Notes: generated from the letters alone by a model not told the origin. 8,661 bases of DNA from an uncultured Eubacteriales bacterium (GCA_900555795.1 USMP01000031.1:1-8661); one strand, 5' to 3'; positions 1 to 7,083 are shown, counted from the stretch's first letter. Made by a program: numbers and translations.

Positions 1-5
1 CGCTT

Positions 6-383
6 TCAGCGCACGGCGATGGCCTCAATCTCCACCAGGGCGTCCTTGGGCAGACGGGCCACCTCCACGGCGCTGCGGGCCGGCGGCTCGCCGGGGAAAA
101 AGCCGGCGTATACCGCGTTCATGGCGGCGAAATCGTCCATGCTCTGCAGGAACACCGTGGTCTTAACCACGTGCTCCAGCGTCAGTCCTGCGGCGGCCAG
201 CACCGCCTGGACGTTCAGCAGGGACTGGCGGGTCTGCTCCGCCACGCCGCCGGGTGCAAAGGCGCCGGTGGCGGGGTCAACCGGCAGCTGGCCGGAGGTG
301 ATAACCACGCTGCCGCCGTCAACCCCCTGGGAATAGGGGCCGATGGCCGCCGGCGCCGCATTGGTGGAAAGAATCTTCTTCAT
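6..383 (-). CDS. ridA: RidA family reactive enamine/imine deaminase
   Basis: The 125-residue product has the length and sequence of the RidA/YjgF/UK114 family, cytosolic trimers that hydrolyse reactive enamine/imine intermediates (such as 2-aminoacrylate) released by PLP enzymes. Visible family features are the N-terminal GPYSQG motif (residues 15-20, including Tyr17), SGQLP (30-34), the TTVFLQ strand (75-80) and the PARSAVEVARLP segment with the substrate-carboxylate-binding Arg103; Glu119 lies in the C-terminal VEIEAIA strand. I chose the ATG at 383 because an AGGAGG site lies just upstream and the protein then begins at the usual family N-terminus. An in-frame start further upstream at 470 would lie at or before the predicted transcription start. 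The gene is divergent from the sugar locus and shows no functional link to it. Family assignment is firm; the physiological substrate is not visible from sequence. Confidence 0.95.
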   Translation of the reverse strand: MKKILSTNAAPAAIGPYSQGVDGGSVVITSGQLPVDPATGAFAPGGVAEQTRQSLLNVQAVLAAAGLTLEHVVKTTVFLQSMDDFAAMNAVYAGFFPGEPPARSAVEVARLPKDALVEIEAIAVR

Positions 384-470
384 GAAACCGGGTCCTCCTG
401 TATCATTGTTCCTGATATCCCGTCCGCCTGAGCGGCGGGCCGGGGCCTTCTCCTTGCCCCAACGTTTCAT

Positions 471-499
471 ATTGTAGCAGTTGCCGACAAAAAGGTCAA
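471..499 (-). promoter_or_regulatory. Predicted sigma-A promoter of ridA
   Basis: Read on the minus strand, TTGACC (494-499) and TACAAT (471-476) are separated by exactly 17 bases, and TG sits one base before the -10 box (extended -10). Transcription would start near 464, giving a leader of about 80 bases before the ridA ATG. A small stem-loop (419-439, 8 bp with one bulged base) lies in that leader. Confidence 0.7.
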
Positions 500-523
500 C
501 CGTTCCGCCGGAGTTTTTGTCGG
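484..523. repeat. Inverted repeat overlapping the ridA -35 region
   Basis: CCGACAAAAA at 484-493 is repeated as a perfect inverted copy at 514-523, separated by 20 bases that contain the ridA -35 box. The position suggests a regulator site or a looped repressor site for ridA, but no known operator was recognised. It could also form a stem in RNA read from further upstream. Confidence 0.5.
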
Positions 524-534
524 AAAAGCCTTAT

Positions 535-554
535 GCAAATTTTCCAAAATTTGC
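535..554. repeat. AT-rich perfect palindrome in the ridA-lacI intergenic region
   Basis: GCAAATTTT and AAAATTTGC form two perfect 9-base arms around a CC centre. The site lies upstream of both divergent promoters and stands out as AT-rich in a GC-rich window. It resembles a dimeric regulator site, but the regulator is unknown. Confidence 0.4.
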
Positions 555-585
555 GGTGATTTAAATTGCTTGTTGTGAAAGTGTC

Positions 586-645
586 CAAAAGCCGGACTTG
601 AAATTGGGCAACTATCCAAAGTTGTGGCCCTCCCGACGGCTTTTG
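586..645. repeat. Inverted repeat upstream of the lacI-family promoter
   Basis: CAAAAGCCG (586-594) and CGGCTTTTG (637-645) are perfect 9-base inverted copies, with a short CAAC/GTTG pair between them. The right arm ends two bases before the -35 box of the regulator gene. No function is recognised; it may be a DNA-binding site or chance. Confidence 0.3.
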
Positions 646-646
646 A

Positions 647-675
647 TTGACACAGGGGAGAGAACTTGCTATCAT
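647..675 (+). promoter_or_regulatory. Predicted sigma-A promoter of the LacI-family regulator and sugar operon
   Basis: TTGACA (647-652) and TATCAT (670-675) have a 17-base spacer and TG one base before the -10 box. Transcription should start near 682, just upstream of the paired palindromic operators, leaving a leader of about 75 bases. The next clear gene starts (regulator, binding protein, permeases) follow without another convincing promoter until 5185. Confidence 0.75.
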
Positions 676-691
676 CAGAGCATAGAGGATT

Positions 692-717
692 CGGAAACGT
701 TACCGGTATCGTTACCG
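692..717. promoter_or_regulatory. Two overlapping LacI-family operators
   Basis: Two 14-base near-palindromes with a CG centre sit head to tail: 692-705 and 704-717. Each has a single mismatched symmetric pair, and each ends with the same half-site CGTTACCG (698-705, 710-717). A CG-centred palindrome of this form is what LacI/GalR-family dimers with a hinge leucine bind. The pair lies just after the predicted transcription start and before the ribosome site, so binding should block the promoter or early elongation. The natural candidate ligand is the regulator encoded immediately downstream; this is inference. Confidence 0.7.
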
Positions 718-755
718 AAAATGTTTCGACCCCATTTTGCAGGGAGGGGATACTG

Positions 756-1769
756 ATGACCATTAAAGATATCGCCCGGACCTGCGGCGTCAGCGTCAGT
801 ACAGTGTCCCGGGTGCTCAACAACCGGCCCGATGTCAGCGAGGCGGTGCGCCGGAGGGTGCTGGACATGGTGGAGCAGCAGGGCTATATTCCCAACAACA
901 GTGCCCGGGACCTGGTCCGCAGCCAGTCCGACGCCATCGGCGTGGTGGTCCGGGGGACGGGCAACCCATTTTTCTCCGATATGCTGAAGGTGGTCTCCCG
1001 GGAGATTGACCGGTGGGGCTGCACCATGGTCCTCCGGCAGATTGGCTCTGACGATGACGAGGTGAAGGCCGGCGCCATTCTGGAGCGGGAGAAAAAGCTG
1101 CGGGGCCTGGTGTTTTTGGGGGGGAGATTCGACTACACCCCCGCCGAGCTGTCCCTGATCGGTGTGCCCTACGTCTGCTGTTCCTACACCAACCGGTTTG
1201 GCTCCCTCTCCGAGCGGGACTACGCTTCCGTCTCCATTGACGACTACCAGACCGCCTACCGGGCGGTGGAGGCGCTGGTGGAACTGGGCCACCGGCGCAT
1301 TGCCGCCGTGGTGCCCAGCTGTGCCGACCGCTCCATCAGCCAGCTGCGCTACGAGGGGTACCGGGCGGCCCTGGCGGACCGGGGCCTCGCCTTTGACCCC
1401 CGGCTGCTGGTGGAAACCGGCGGCTGCTTTGAGATGCCGGAGGCCTACCAGGGGGCGGTGGAACTGCTGGACCGGGGGGCGGACTTCACCGCTGTGTTCA
1501 CCCTGTCGGACACCATGGCTATGGCGGTGATCAAGGCCCTGACGGACCGGGGCCGCCGGGTGCCGGAGGACTGCTCCGTCATCGCCATCGACGGGCTGCG
1601 CATGAGTGAGTACACCGTCCCCACCCTGACCACCATGGTCCAGCCGGTGGAGGAGATGGGCCGGGAGAGCGTGGCCATCCTGATGGAACTGCTGCGGGAG
1701 GGGGGCCAGCCCCGCCACCTGCGGCTGGAGGCGCGGCTGCGCCAGGGCGGCTCCGTCCGCCGGCTGTGA
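756..1769 (+). CDS. LacI-family transcriptional regulator of the sugar locus
   Basis: The 337-residue protein has the full LacI/GalR architecture. An N-terminal helix-turn-helix (residues 3-23, KDIARTCGVSVSTVSRVLNN) is followed by a hinge helix ending in the ARDL motif, whose Leu53 would wedge into the operator centre. A periplasmic-binding-protein-like effector domain (about 60-335) follows, with the NPFF, ELGHRRIA and DTMAMAVIKAL segments typical of the family. I chose ATG 756 because GGGAGG at 742-747 is ideally spaced and the protein starts with the canonical MTIKDIA. An in-frame TTG at 666 would add 30 unrelated residues and lies upstream of the predicted transcription start. It probably represses its own transcript through the operators at 692-717, released by a maltodextrin-type sugar. 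The effector is inferred only from the downstream transporter and malQ. Confidence 0.93.
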   Translation: MTIKDIARTCGVSVSTVSRVLNNRPDVSEAVRRRVLDMVEQQGYIPNNSARDLVRSQSDAIGVVVRGTGNPFFSDMLKVVSREIDRWGCTMVLRQIGSDDDEVKAGAILEREKKLRGLVFLGGRFDYTPAELSLIGVPYVCCSYTNRFGSLSERDYASVSIDDYQTAYRAVEALVELGHRRIAAVVPSCADRSISQLRYEGYRAALADRGLAFDPRLLVETGGCFEMPEAYQGAVELLDRGADFTAVFTLSDTMAMAVIKALTDRGRRVPEDCSVIAIDGLRMSEYTVPTLTTMVQPVEEMGRESVAILMELLREGGQPRHLRLEARLRQGGSVRRL

Positions 1770-1856
1770 GCCCGTTTGCTTGGTTTTCCCGCCTGCGGGC
1801 GTGAAAATATTGTCCCTGTATTTCATATGTCATGAAGATGAAAAGGAGATTGCACC

Positions 1857-3215
1857 ATGAAAAGAATGCTTGCTCTGCTGCTGTCCCTGACCCTGGCCCT
1901 TGCGCTGGCGGCCTGCGGCGGCAACACGTCCGGCAAGAACACCTCCGGACAGACCGGTTCCTCCACCCCCTCCGACAGTTCCGGCGACAAGGCCGCCGGC
2001 TCCGTCTACTATCTGAACTTCAAGCCTGAGGCTGACCAGGCCTGGCAGGCCCTGGCCGCGGCCTACACCGAAAAGACCGGTGTGCCAGTAAAGGTTGTTA
2101 CCGCCGCCTCCGGTACCTACAACGAGACGCTGACCGCCGAGATGGCCAAGAGCGAGGCCCCCACCCTCTTCCAGTGCGGCAACGCCCAGGGCTTGTTGGA
2201 CTGGGGCGACTACTGCCTGGATCTCACCGGCACCGATGTGCTGGGTGAGATGACCACCAGCGACTTCAACCTCACCGATGAAACCGGCGCCGTCAAGGCG
2301 ATCGGCTACTGCTACGAGGCCTTCGGCATCATTGTCAACAAGGCCCTGCTGGCCAAGGCCGGCTATGAGCTCAGCGACATCACCAACTTTGCCACCCTCA
2401 AGGCGGCGGCGGAGGACATCCACGCCCGCGCCGGGGATCTGGGCTTTGACGCCTTCGCCTCCTCCGGACTGGACGGCTCCTCCTCCTGGCGCTTCTCCGG
2501 CCACCTGGCCAACATGCCTCTGTACTACGAGTTCCGGGACGACGGCGTCACCGAGCAGCCGGAGACCATTACCGGCGCCTACCTGGACAACTACCGGGCC
2601 ATCTGGGACCTGTATATCAACAACTCCTCCGCCTCTCCCACCTCCCTCACCACCGCCACCGGCGATATGAGCCAGGCGGAGTTCGGCACCGGCAAGGCCG
2701 TGTTCTGGCAGCAGGGCACCTGGGAGTACGCCAACCTCACCGGCAACAAGGATCTGGGCTATCTGATGAACGCTGGGGACCTGGCCATGATCCCCATCTA
2801 CTGCGGCGTGGACGGCGAGGAGAACGCGGGCCTCTGCTGCGGCACCGAGAACTGCTGGGCCGTGAACGCCAAGGCCTCCCAGGAGGATATCCAGGCCACG
2901 CTGGACTTCATGTACTGGGTTGTCACCTCCGAGGAGGGTACGAAGATGATGGCCGAGCAGTTCGGCCCCATCCCCTTCAAGAACGCCAAGGAGTCTGAGA
3001 ACGTGTTTTTCAACGATGCCAACGCCTACATGGCCGACGGCAAGTACACCGTGACCTGGGCCTTTAACCACACGCCCAACGTGGACAGCTGGAGAGCCAC
3101 TGTGGTTTCCGCCCTGGCCGCCTATTCCGCCGATCAGACCGACGCCAACTGGGACGCCGTCAAGACCGCTTTTGTGGACGGCTGGGCCTACGAGTATCAG
3201 ATCCAGCACGGCTGA
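1857..3215 (+). CDS. ABC sugar transporter substrate-binding lipoprotein
   Basis: The 452-residue product is an extracellular solute-binding protein of the carbohydrate (family 1, MalE/MsmE-like) type. Residues 1-20 form a lipoprotein signal peptide: a positively charged start, a Leu/Ala core, and a lipobox with Cys20 as the lipidated residue. A flexible Gly/Ser/Thr linker (about 21-48) tethers the two-lobed binding domain to the membrane. The C-terminal half carries family-typical stretches such as GKAVFWQQGTWEY and FMYWVVTSEEG. An AAGGAG site precedes the ATG. It begins 87 bases after the regulator stop, with no convincing promoter between them. Two permease genes and malQ downstream make maltodextrin or another alpha-glucoside the best ligand guess, but closely similar proteins bind other oligosaccharides, so no gene symbol is given. 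Confidence 0.92.
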   Translation: MKRMLALLLSLTLALALAACGGNTSGKNTSGQTGSSTPSDSSGDKAAGSVYYLNFKPEADQAWQALAAAYTEKTGVPVKVVTAASGTYNETLTAEMAKSEAPTLFQCGNAQGLLDWGDYCLDLTGTDVLGEMTTSDFNLTDETGAVKAIGYCYEAFGIIVNKALLAKAGYELSDITNFATLKAAAEDIHARAGDLGFDAFASSGLDGSSSWRFSGHLANMPLYYEFRDDGVTEQPETITGAYLDNYRAIWDLYINNSSASPTSLTTATGDMSQAEFGTGKAVFWQQGTWEYANLTGNKDLGYLMNAGDLAMIPIYCGVDGEENAGLCCGTENCWAVNAKASQEDIQATLDFMYWVVTSEEGTKMMAEQFGPIPFKNAKESENVFFNDANAYMADGKYTVTWAFNHTPNVDSWRATVVSALAAYSADQTDANWDAVKTAFVDGWAYEYQIQHG

Positions 3216-3235
3216 TCTCCGCTGTCAGTGTCACC

Positions 3236-3386
3236 GGAGGGGGCGGGCGGTTTCCGCCCGCCCCCTCTCTCCGCCGTTTTGGGCGGAGCCAAGGCCCCCG
3301 GCCTCCGAGGGCTTTCGCTCCGTCCAACATGGCCGCGCCGCCGCCCCCGGCGGCGCGGAACTCCCCGGGAAAGGCGGCTGCGCCGC
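3236..3386 (+). other. Array of GC-rich stem-loops between binding-protein and permease genes
   Basis: The 202 bases between these genes contain successive hairpins. The first has a roughly 14-bp stem with a TTT loop (3237-3267). It is followed by a 7-bp stem (3269-3275 with 3282-3288), a perfect 10-bp stem (3333-3342 with 3349-3358) and a 5-bp stem (3374-3378 with 3382-3386). None is followed by a T run, so simple termination is unlikely. In sugar ABC operons such structures often protect the upstream binding-protein mRNA or partly attenuate the transcript, giving more binding protein than permease. I infer that role here. Confidence 0.65.
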
Positions 3387-3417
3387 TTGCTTGACCACAG
3401 AAAGAGAGGGAAACGCC

Positions 3418-4329
3418 TTGAGCAAATCGTCCAACAGCGGCGTGGCCGTGAACAGCCGGCTGATCCGCCGCCCCATCCAGCGCTGGTTCCCGCTGTTCAT
3501 CCTGCCCACTTTCCTTTGCTTCATCATCGGCTTTATCTGGCCCTTCCTGCAGGGGATCTATCTGTCCTTCTGCAACTTCAACACCCCCCTGGACGCGGCT
3601 TGGGTGGGGCTTGCCAACTATGGCAAGGCCCTGCGGGACCCCAGCTTTGTCCACGCCTTCTGGAACACCGCTGCCTTCGCGCTGGTGTCCATTGTGCTCA
3701 TCAACCTCTGCGCCTTCGCCATTGCCTATGCGCTGACCCAGAAGCTGCGGGGCGCCAACCTCTTCCGCACAGTGTTTTTTATGCCCAACCTGATTGGCGG
3801 CGTGGTGCTGGGCTATATCTGGAGCGTCATTTTTGACGCCATACTCAAGCAGTACAACACCTACCTCACTGCCAACGCCACCTACGGCTTCTGGGGGCTG
3901 GTGATTCTGGTGGCCTGGCAGCAGATCGGCTATCTGATGATTATCTATATCGCGGGCCTTCAGGCGGTGCCGGAGGACATGCTGGAGGCCGCCCGCATTG
4001 ACGGGGCCAGCGCCTGGCAGACCCTGATCCGGGTGACGATCCCCAATGTGATGCCCTCCATTACCATCTGTGTGTTTCTGACTCTGACCAACTCCTTCAA
4101 GATGTTTGACCAGAACCTGGCACTCACCGGGGGCGACCCCATCGTCATGGTGGAGGGTGGCAAGATCAAGGCCACGGAACTGCTGGCTCTGAACATCTAT
4201 TCCACCTACAGCATCAACAAGAACTGGCACGGGGCGGCCCAGGCCAAGGCGGTGATTTTCTTCCTGCTGGTGGCCGTGCTGGCCATCGCCCAGCTGTCCG
4301 CCACCCGGCGAAAGGAGGTCCAGCAGTGA
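3418..4329 (+). CDS. ABC sugar transporter permease, MalF-type
   Basis: This 303-residue integral membrane protein is the first permease of the importer. About six hydrophobic segments are visible (roughly residues 22-50, 80-108, 116-145, 155-185, 205-235 and 280-297). The cytoplasmic EAA loop that docks on the ATPase is present (Glu190-Ala-Ala, Asp195-Gly196, then an IPNVMP segment). The start is a TTG at 3418, preceded by AGAGAGGG at a suitable distance. A TTG at 3391 would also be in frame but lacks a better ribosome site, so the N-terminus is uncertain by nine residues. It lies behind a stem-loop array, and its stop overlaps the start of the second permease by one or four bases. Specificity cannot be read from the sequence; alpha-glucosides are inferred from malQ. 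Confidence 0.9.
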   Translation: MSKSSNSGVAVNSRLIRRPIQRWFPLFILPTFLCFIIGFIWPFLQGIYLSFCNFNTPLDAAWVGLANYGKALRDPSFVHAFWNTAAFALVSIVLINLCAFAIAYALTQKLRGANLFRTVFFMPNLIGGVVLGYIWSVIFDAILKQYNTYLTANATYGFWGLVILVAWQQIGYLMIIYIAGLQAVPEDMLEAARIDGASAWQTLIRVTIPNVMPSITICVFLTLTNSFKMFDQNLALTGGDPIVMVEGGKIKATELLALNIYSTYSINKNWHGAAQAKAVIFFLLVAVLAIAQLSATRRKEVQQ

Positions 4330-5174
4330 TGAAATCCCGCTATTCCGTCGGCAGCAAGGTACTGACCTGCTTCTTTACCCTCTTCAGCATATTCTGGCTC
4401 ATCCCCATTTTCCAGGTGCTGATCAACTCCTTCAAGTCCAACGCCTACGTGAATCTGGACGCCTTTGCCCTGCCCAACGGGGAATCCTTTGTGGGCCTGG
4501 CCAACTATATCAAGGGTATGACCTTCGGCAACTATCCCTTTTTGAAGGCTGTGTTTTTCAGCCTGTTCATTACCGTGGCCTCCACGGCGCTGATCCTGCT
4601 GTGCTGCTCCATGGCCGCCTGGTACATTGCCCGGGTAAACAGCCTCTTCTGCCGGATTTTCTACTACCTGTGCCTGTTTTCCATGATTGTCCCCTTCCAG
4701 ATGGTCATGTTCACCCTCACCTTCACCGCCGACCGGCTGAAGCTGAACTCCCCCTACACCATCCCCATCGTCTATCTGGGCTTCGGGGCGGGACTGGCCA
4801 TCTTCATGTTTACCGGCTTTATCAAAAGCCTTCCTCTGGAAATTGAAGAGGCCGCCGCCATTGACGGCTGCGGGCCCCTGCGCACCTATTTCCTGGTGGT
4901 GCTGCCGATGCTGAAGCCCACCCTTATCTCCGTGGGGGTGTTGGAGACCATGTGGGTGTGGAATGACTACCTGCTGCCCTACCTGGTGCTGGACCGCACG
5001 GAGTATATGACCATCCCCGTCCTCATCCAGTACCTGAAGGGCAGCTACGGCACGGTGGACCTGGGGGCCACCATGGCGGTGATCATGGTGAGCATTATCC
5101 CCATCATTGTCTTCTACCTCCTATGCCAGAAGCACATTATCAAGGGCGTGGCCGCCGGGGCCGTGAAGGGCTGA
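4329..5174 (+). CDS. ABC sugar transporter permease, MalG-type
   Basis: The 281-residue product is the second inner-membrane permease of a carbohydrate uptake-1 (CUT1) importer. It has about six membrane segments and the diagnostic EAA loop (Glu174-Ala-Ala, Asp179-Gly180, followed by a VVLPMLKP segment), and it ends with the usual short basic-Gly tail (IKGVAAGAVKG). ATG 4329 shares one base with the stop codon of the upstream gene, indicating translational coupling. A GTG at 4326, also in frame and four-base overlapping, is an alternative start, and AGGAGG at 4313-4318 could serve either. No ATP-binding subunit follows, which is common in Firmicutes CUT1 systems that share one MsmK-type ATPase. 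The partner permease and binding protein are encoded immediately upstream. Confidence 0.92.
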   Translation: MKSRYSVGSKVLTCFFTLFSIFWLIPIFQVLINSFKSNAYVNLDAFALPNGESFVGLANYIKGMTFGNYPFLKAVFFSLFITVASTALILLCCSMAAWYIARVNSLFCRIFYYLCLFSMIVPFQMVMFTLTFTADRLKLNSPYTIPIVYLGFGAGLAIFMFTGFIKSLPLEIEEAAAIDGCGPLRTYFLVVLPMLKPTLISVGVLETMWVWNDYLLPYLVLDRTEYMTIPVLIQYLKGSYGTVDLGATMAVIMVSIIPIIVFYLLCQKHIIKGVAAGAVKG

Positions 5175-5184
5175 GATTTTTTCC

Positions 5185-5214
5185 TTTACAGCCGGCGGGG
5201 GCCGGTGCTATGAT
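5185..5214 (+). promoter_or_regulatory. Predicted promoter of malQ
   Basis: TTTACA (5185-5190) and TATGAT (5209-5214) are spaced by 18 bases with TG one base before the -10 box. Transcription would start near 5221, about 40 bases before the malQ ATG. A GC hairpin (5192-5196 with 5201-5205) lies in the spacer. It would let malQ be expressed independently of the transporter genes. No copy of the operator palindrome seen at 692-717 lies here. Confidence 0.6.
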
Positions 5215-5259
5215 GGCGGAGTGCGCTATCGCCAATTGAAACCAGAAAGAGTGATGACT

Positions 5260-6738
5260 ATGGACCGCTCAAGCGGCATCCTTCTGCCCATCTCCGCCCT
5301 GCCCTCCCCCTATGGGATCGGCACCCTGGGGAGGGCCGCCTATGACTTTGCGGATTTTCTCCACGCCGCCGGACAGAAGTACTGGCAGCTGCTGCCTCTG
5401 GGGCCCACCAGCTATGGAGACAGCCCCTACCAGAGCTTTTCCACCTTTGCCGGCAACCCCTACTTCATTGACCTGGACCTGCTGCGGCAGGAGGGCCTTC
5501 TGGAGCAGGCGGAACTGGACGGAGCGGACTGGGGGGATCATCCCCGGTACGTGGACTATGGCCGGATCTATGCCGCCCGCTTTACCGTCCTCCGCGCCGC
5601 CTTTCGCCGGGGCTGGGACCGGGACCGGGCGATGGTGACGGCCTTCGCCGGGGAGAACCCCTGGCTGGGCAACTACGCGCTGTACATGGCGGTGAAAAAG
5701 CACTTTGCCATGAAAAGCTGGCTGGACTGGCCCGATGAGGCCATTCGCCTGCGCCGCCCGGAGGCGCTGGAGCGCTACAGCCGGGAACTGCGGGAGGACG
5801 TGGACTTTTTTACCTACCTTCAGTTTCTCTTCTACCGCCAGTGGATGGCCCTGCGGGAGTATATCCATTCCCTGGGCATCCGCATCATCGGGGACCTGCC
5901 CATCTACGTGGCCATGGACTCGGCGGACGTGTGGGCGGAGCCGGAATTTTTCCAGCTGGGGGAGGGCAACGTGCCTACGGAGGTGTCCGGCGTACCTCCG
6001 GATTACTTCAGTGCCGACGGGCAGCTGTGGGGCAACCCCCTCTACGACTATGATCGGATGCGCAGCGATGGCTTCGGCTGGTGGATCCGCCGGGTGGAGG
6101 GCGCCAGCCGCCTCTTCGATGTGATCCGCATTGACCACTTTCGGGGCCTGGAGAGCTACTGGGCGGTGCCCTACGGCGCCGCCACCGCAAAGGCGGGCCG
6201 CTGGCGCAAGGGCCCGGGTATGGATCTGGTGGGGGTGCTCACCAGCTGGTTCCCCGGCCTGGAGATTATCGCCGAGGACCTGGGCTTTCTCACGCCGGAG
6301 GTCCATCAGCTGCTGGCCGACTCGGGCCTGCCCGGTATGAAGGTGCTGGAGTTTGCCTTTGACTCCCGGGAGCCCAGCAACTACCTGCCCCACACCTATG
6401 AGCGCAACTGTGTGTGCTATGTGGGCACCCACGACAACGAGACGGTGATGCAGTGGCGGGACCAGGCGGACCGGGCCGATGTGACCTACGCCCGCAAGTA
6501 CCTGGGCCTCAGCGAGGCCGAGGGCTTTAACTGGGGTGTCATCCGGGGCGGCATGAGCAGCGTGGCGGATACCTTTGTGGCCCAGATGCAGGACTACCTG
6601 GGGCTGGGAGCCGAGGGGCGGATGAATACCCCCGGCACACTGGGCGGCAACTGGCAGTGGCGGCTGCTGCCCGGCGAGGCCACGGCGGCTCTGGCAAAAA
6701 AAATTGCCCAGTACGCAAAAATGTACGGGCGGATCTGA
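5260..6738 (+). CDS. malQ: 4-alpha-glucanotransferase (amylomaltase)
   Basis: The 492-residue protein is a complete GH77 amylomaltase, a cytosolic enzyme that transfers glucan segments between maltodextrins, releasing glucose and making longer chains for phosphorylase. All three catalytic acids are visible: the nucleophile Asp292 in RIDHFRG, the acid/base Glu339 in IIAEDLG and the transition-state stabiliser Asp392 in GTHDNE. The N-terminal SGILLPISALPSPYGIGTLG and GPTSYGDSPYQS motifs are typical, as is the C-terminal RMNTPGT segment. I chose ATG 5260 over upstream in-frame GTG 5221, GTG 5251 and ATG 5254 because the family starts with this motif and a purine-rich AGAAAGAG lies at proper spacing. 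It follows the permease gene by 85 bases with its own likely promoter. It is the main evidence that the locus handles alpha-1,4-glucans. Confidence 0.96.
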   Translation: MDRSSGILLPISALPSPYGIGTLGRAAYDFADFLHAAGQKYWQLLPLGPTSYGDSPYQSFSTFAGNPYFIDLDLLRQEGLLEQAELDGADWGDHPRYVDYGRIYAARFTVLRAAFRRGWDRDRAMVTAFAGENPWLGNYALYMAVKKHFAMKSWLDWPDEAIRLRRPEALERYSRELREDVDFFTYLQFLFYRQWMALREYIHSLGIRIIGDLPIYVAMDSADVWAEPEFFQLGEGNVPTEVSGVPPDYFSADGQLWGNPLYDYDRMRSDGFGWWIRRVEGASRLFDVIRIDHFRGLESYWAVPYGAATAKAGRWRKGPGMDLVGVLTSWFPGLEIIAEDLGFLTPEVHQLLADSGLPGMKVLEFAFDSREPSNYLPHTYERNCVCYVGTHDNETVMQWRDQADRADVTYARKYLGLSEAEGFNWGVIRGGMSSVADTFVAQMQDYLGLGAEGRMNTPGTLGGNWQWRLLPGEATAALAKKIAQYAKMYGRI

Positions 6739-6870
6739 AAAAGGGCCTGCTGCAAAATGCGGTTTTCAGGCCAAATCAGAAAACAGACGGATTAAAGCGT
6801 TACCGAGAGTCGTTACACCGGCGGTTCTCGGTAACGTTTTAAATCCGATTTTGCAGCAGACCTTTTCAGA
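6734..6870. repeat. Nested imperfect inverted repeat spanning the malQ stop
   Basis: The outer arms, 6734-6758 and 6848-6870, match inversely over TCTGAAAA, GG and a perfect 12-base CTGCTGCAAAAT (6747-6758 with 6848-6859), with small indels. An inner stem pairs 6788-6808 with 6826-6847 with one bulge. The left side carries about 28 extra bases (roughly 6763-6790). The outer arm includes the malQ stop codon. It could be a compound terminator or a small mobile palindromic element; no target duplication was seen. Confidence 0.6.
6798..6840 (+). terminator. Likely rho-independent terminator of malQ
   Basis: A perfect 11-bp stem, CGTTACCGAGA (6798-6808) with TCTCGGTAACG (6826-6836), closes a 17-base loop and is followed by TTTT (6837-6840). 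A-rich sequence on the left side would also allow termination in the reverse direction. The stem contains the half-site CGTTACCG also found in the lacI-family operators. Confidence 0.6.
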
Positions 6871-7044
6871 GAAGAGAGGCTTCAGGCCGCGGCCGCGCTC
6901 CCCGCTTCCCCGCCCGTCATCCCCGCGCCCCCGCGCTGATGCCGGGAGCCTGACCGCCAACGTCTCCGCCGGGGAGCAGTTTTATCCCCTCGCCCGTGCG
7001 CCGATGACCGCGCCGCCGGAATTTAAAAAAACGGGAAAACCCTA
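6871..7044. other. Gene-free spacer after malQ
   Basis: The stretch is GC-rich and C-rich, with an 8-base GCGGCCGC palindrome near 6888. Reading frames crossing it on either strand have no recognisable domain and no convincing ribosome site. I see no gene here. Confidence 0.5.
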
Positions 7045-7073
7045 TTGACAAAGGGAAGCAGCTGTGGTACTTT
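7045..7073 (+). promoter_or_regulatory. Predicted promoter of the Cys-rich miniprotein
   Basis: TTGACA (7045-7050) and TACTTT (7068-7073) are spaced by 17 bases, with TG one base before the -10 box. The start of transcription would fall near 7080, directly before the palindrome at 7084-7101. Confidence 0.65.
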
Positions 7074-7083
7074 ATGTTTGCGG

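Noticed and set aside
384..470. Upstream extension of ridA to an ATG at 470
   Set aside because: It would add 29 non-family residues, starts at or before the predicted transcription start, and the ATG at 383 has an AGGAGG site.
666..755. TTG start for the LacI-family protein at 666
   Set aside because: It lies upstream of the predicted transcription start, would encode the operator sequence, and the canonical N-terminus begins at 756.
675..1826. Minus-strand open frame opposite the regulator gene
   Set aside because: Composition rich in His, Gln, Gly and Pro is typical of antisense GC-rich shadow; the plus strand encodes a clear LacI-family protein.
1770..1856. Separate promoter for the binding-protein gene
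   Set aside because: Only weak -35/-10-like matches with poor spacing; a small CCCG/CGGG hairpin is too weak to be a terminator.
1830..3209. Long minus-strand open frame of 459 codons opposite the binding-protein gene
   Set aside because: It is a low-complexity Gly/Val/Ala-rich shadow of a high-GC coding region with no domain resemblance.
3160..4230. Minus-strand open frame opposite the MalF-type permease
   Set aside because: No domain recognised; the plus strand has membrane segments and the EAA loop.
5269..6432. Minus-strand open frame opposite malQ
   Set aside because: Shadow of a gene with all GH77 catalytic motifs on the plus strand.
6766..6960. Minus-strand 64-codon frame in the post-malQ spacer
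   Set aside because: It crosses the inverted repeat and terminator and lacks a ribosome site or recognisable sequence.
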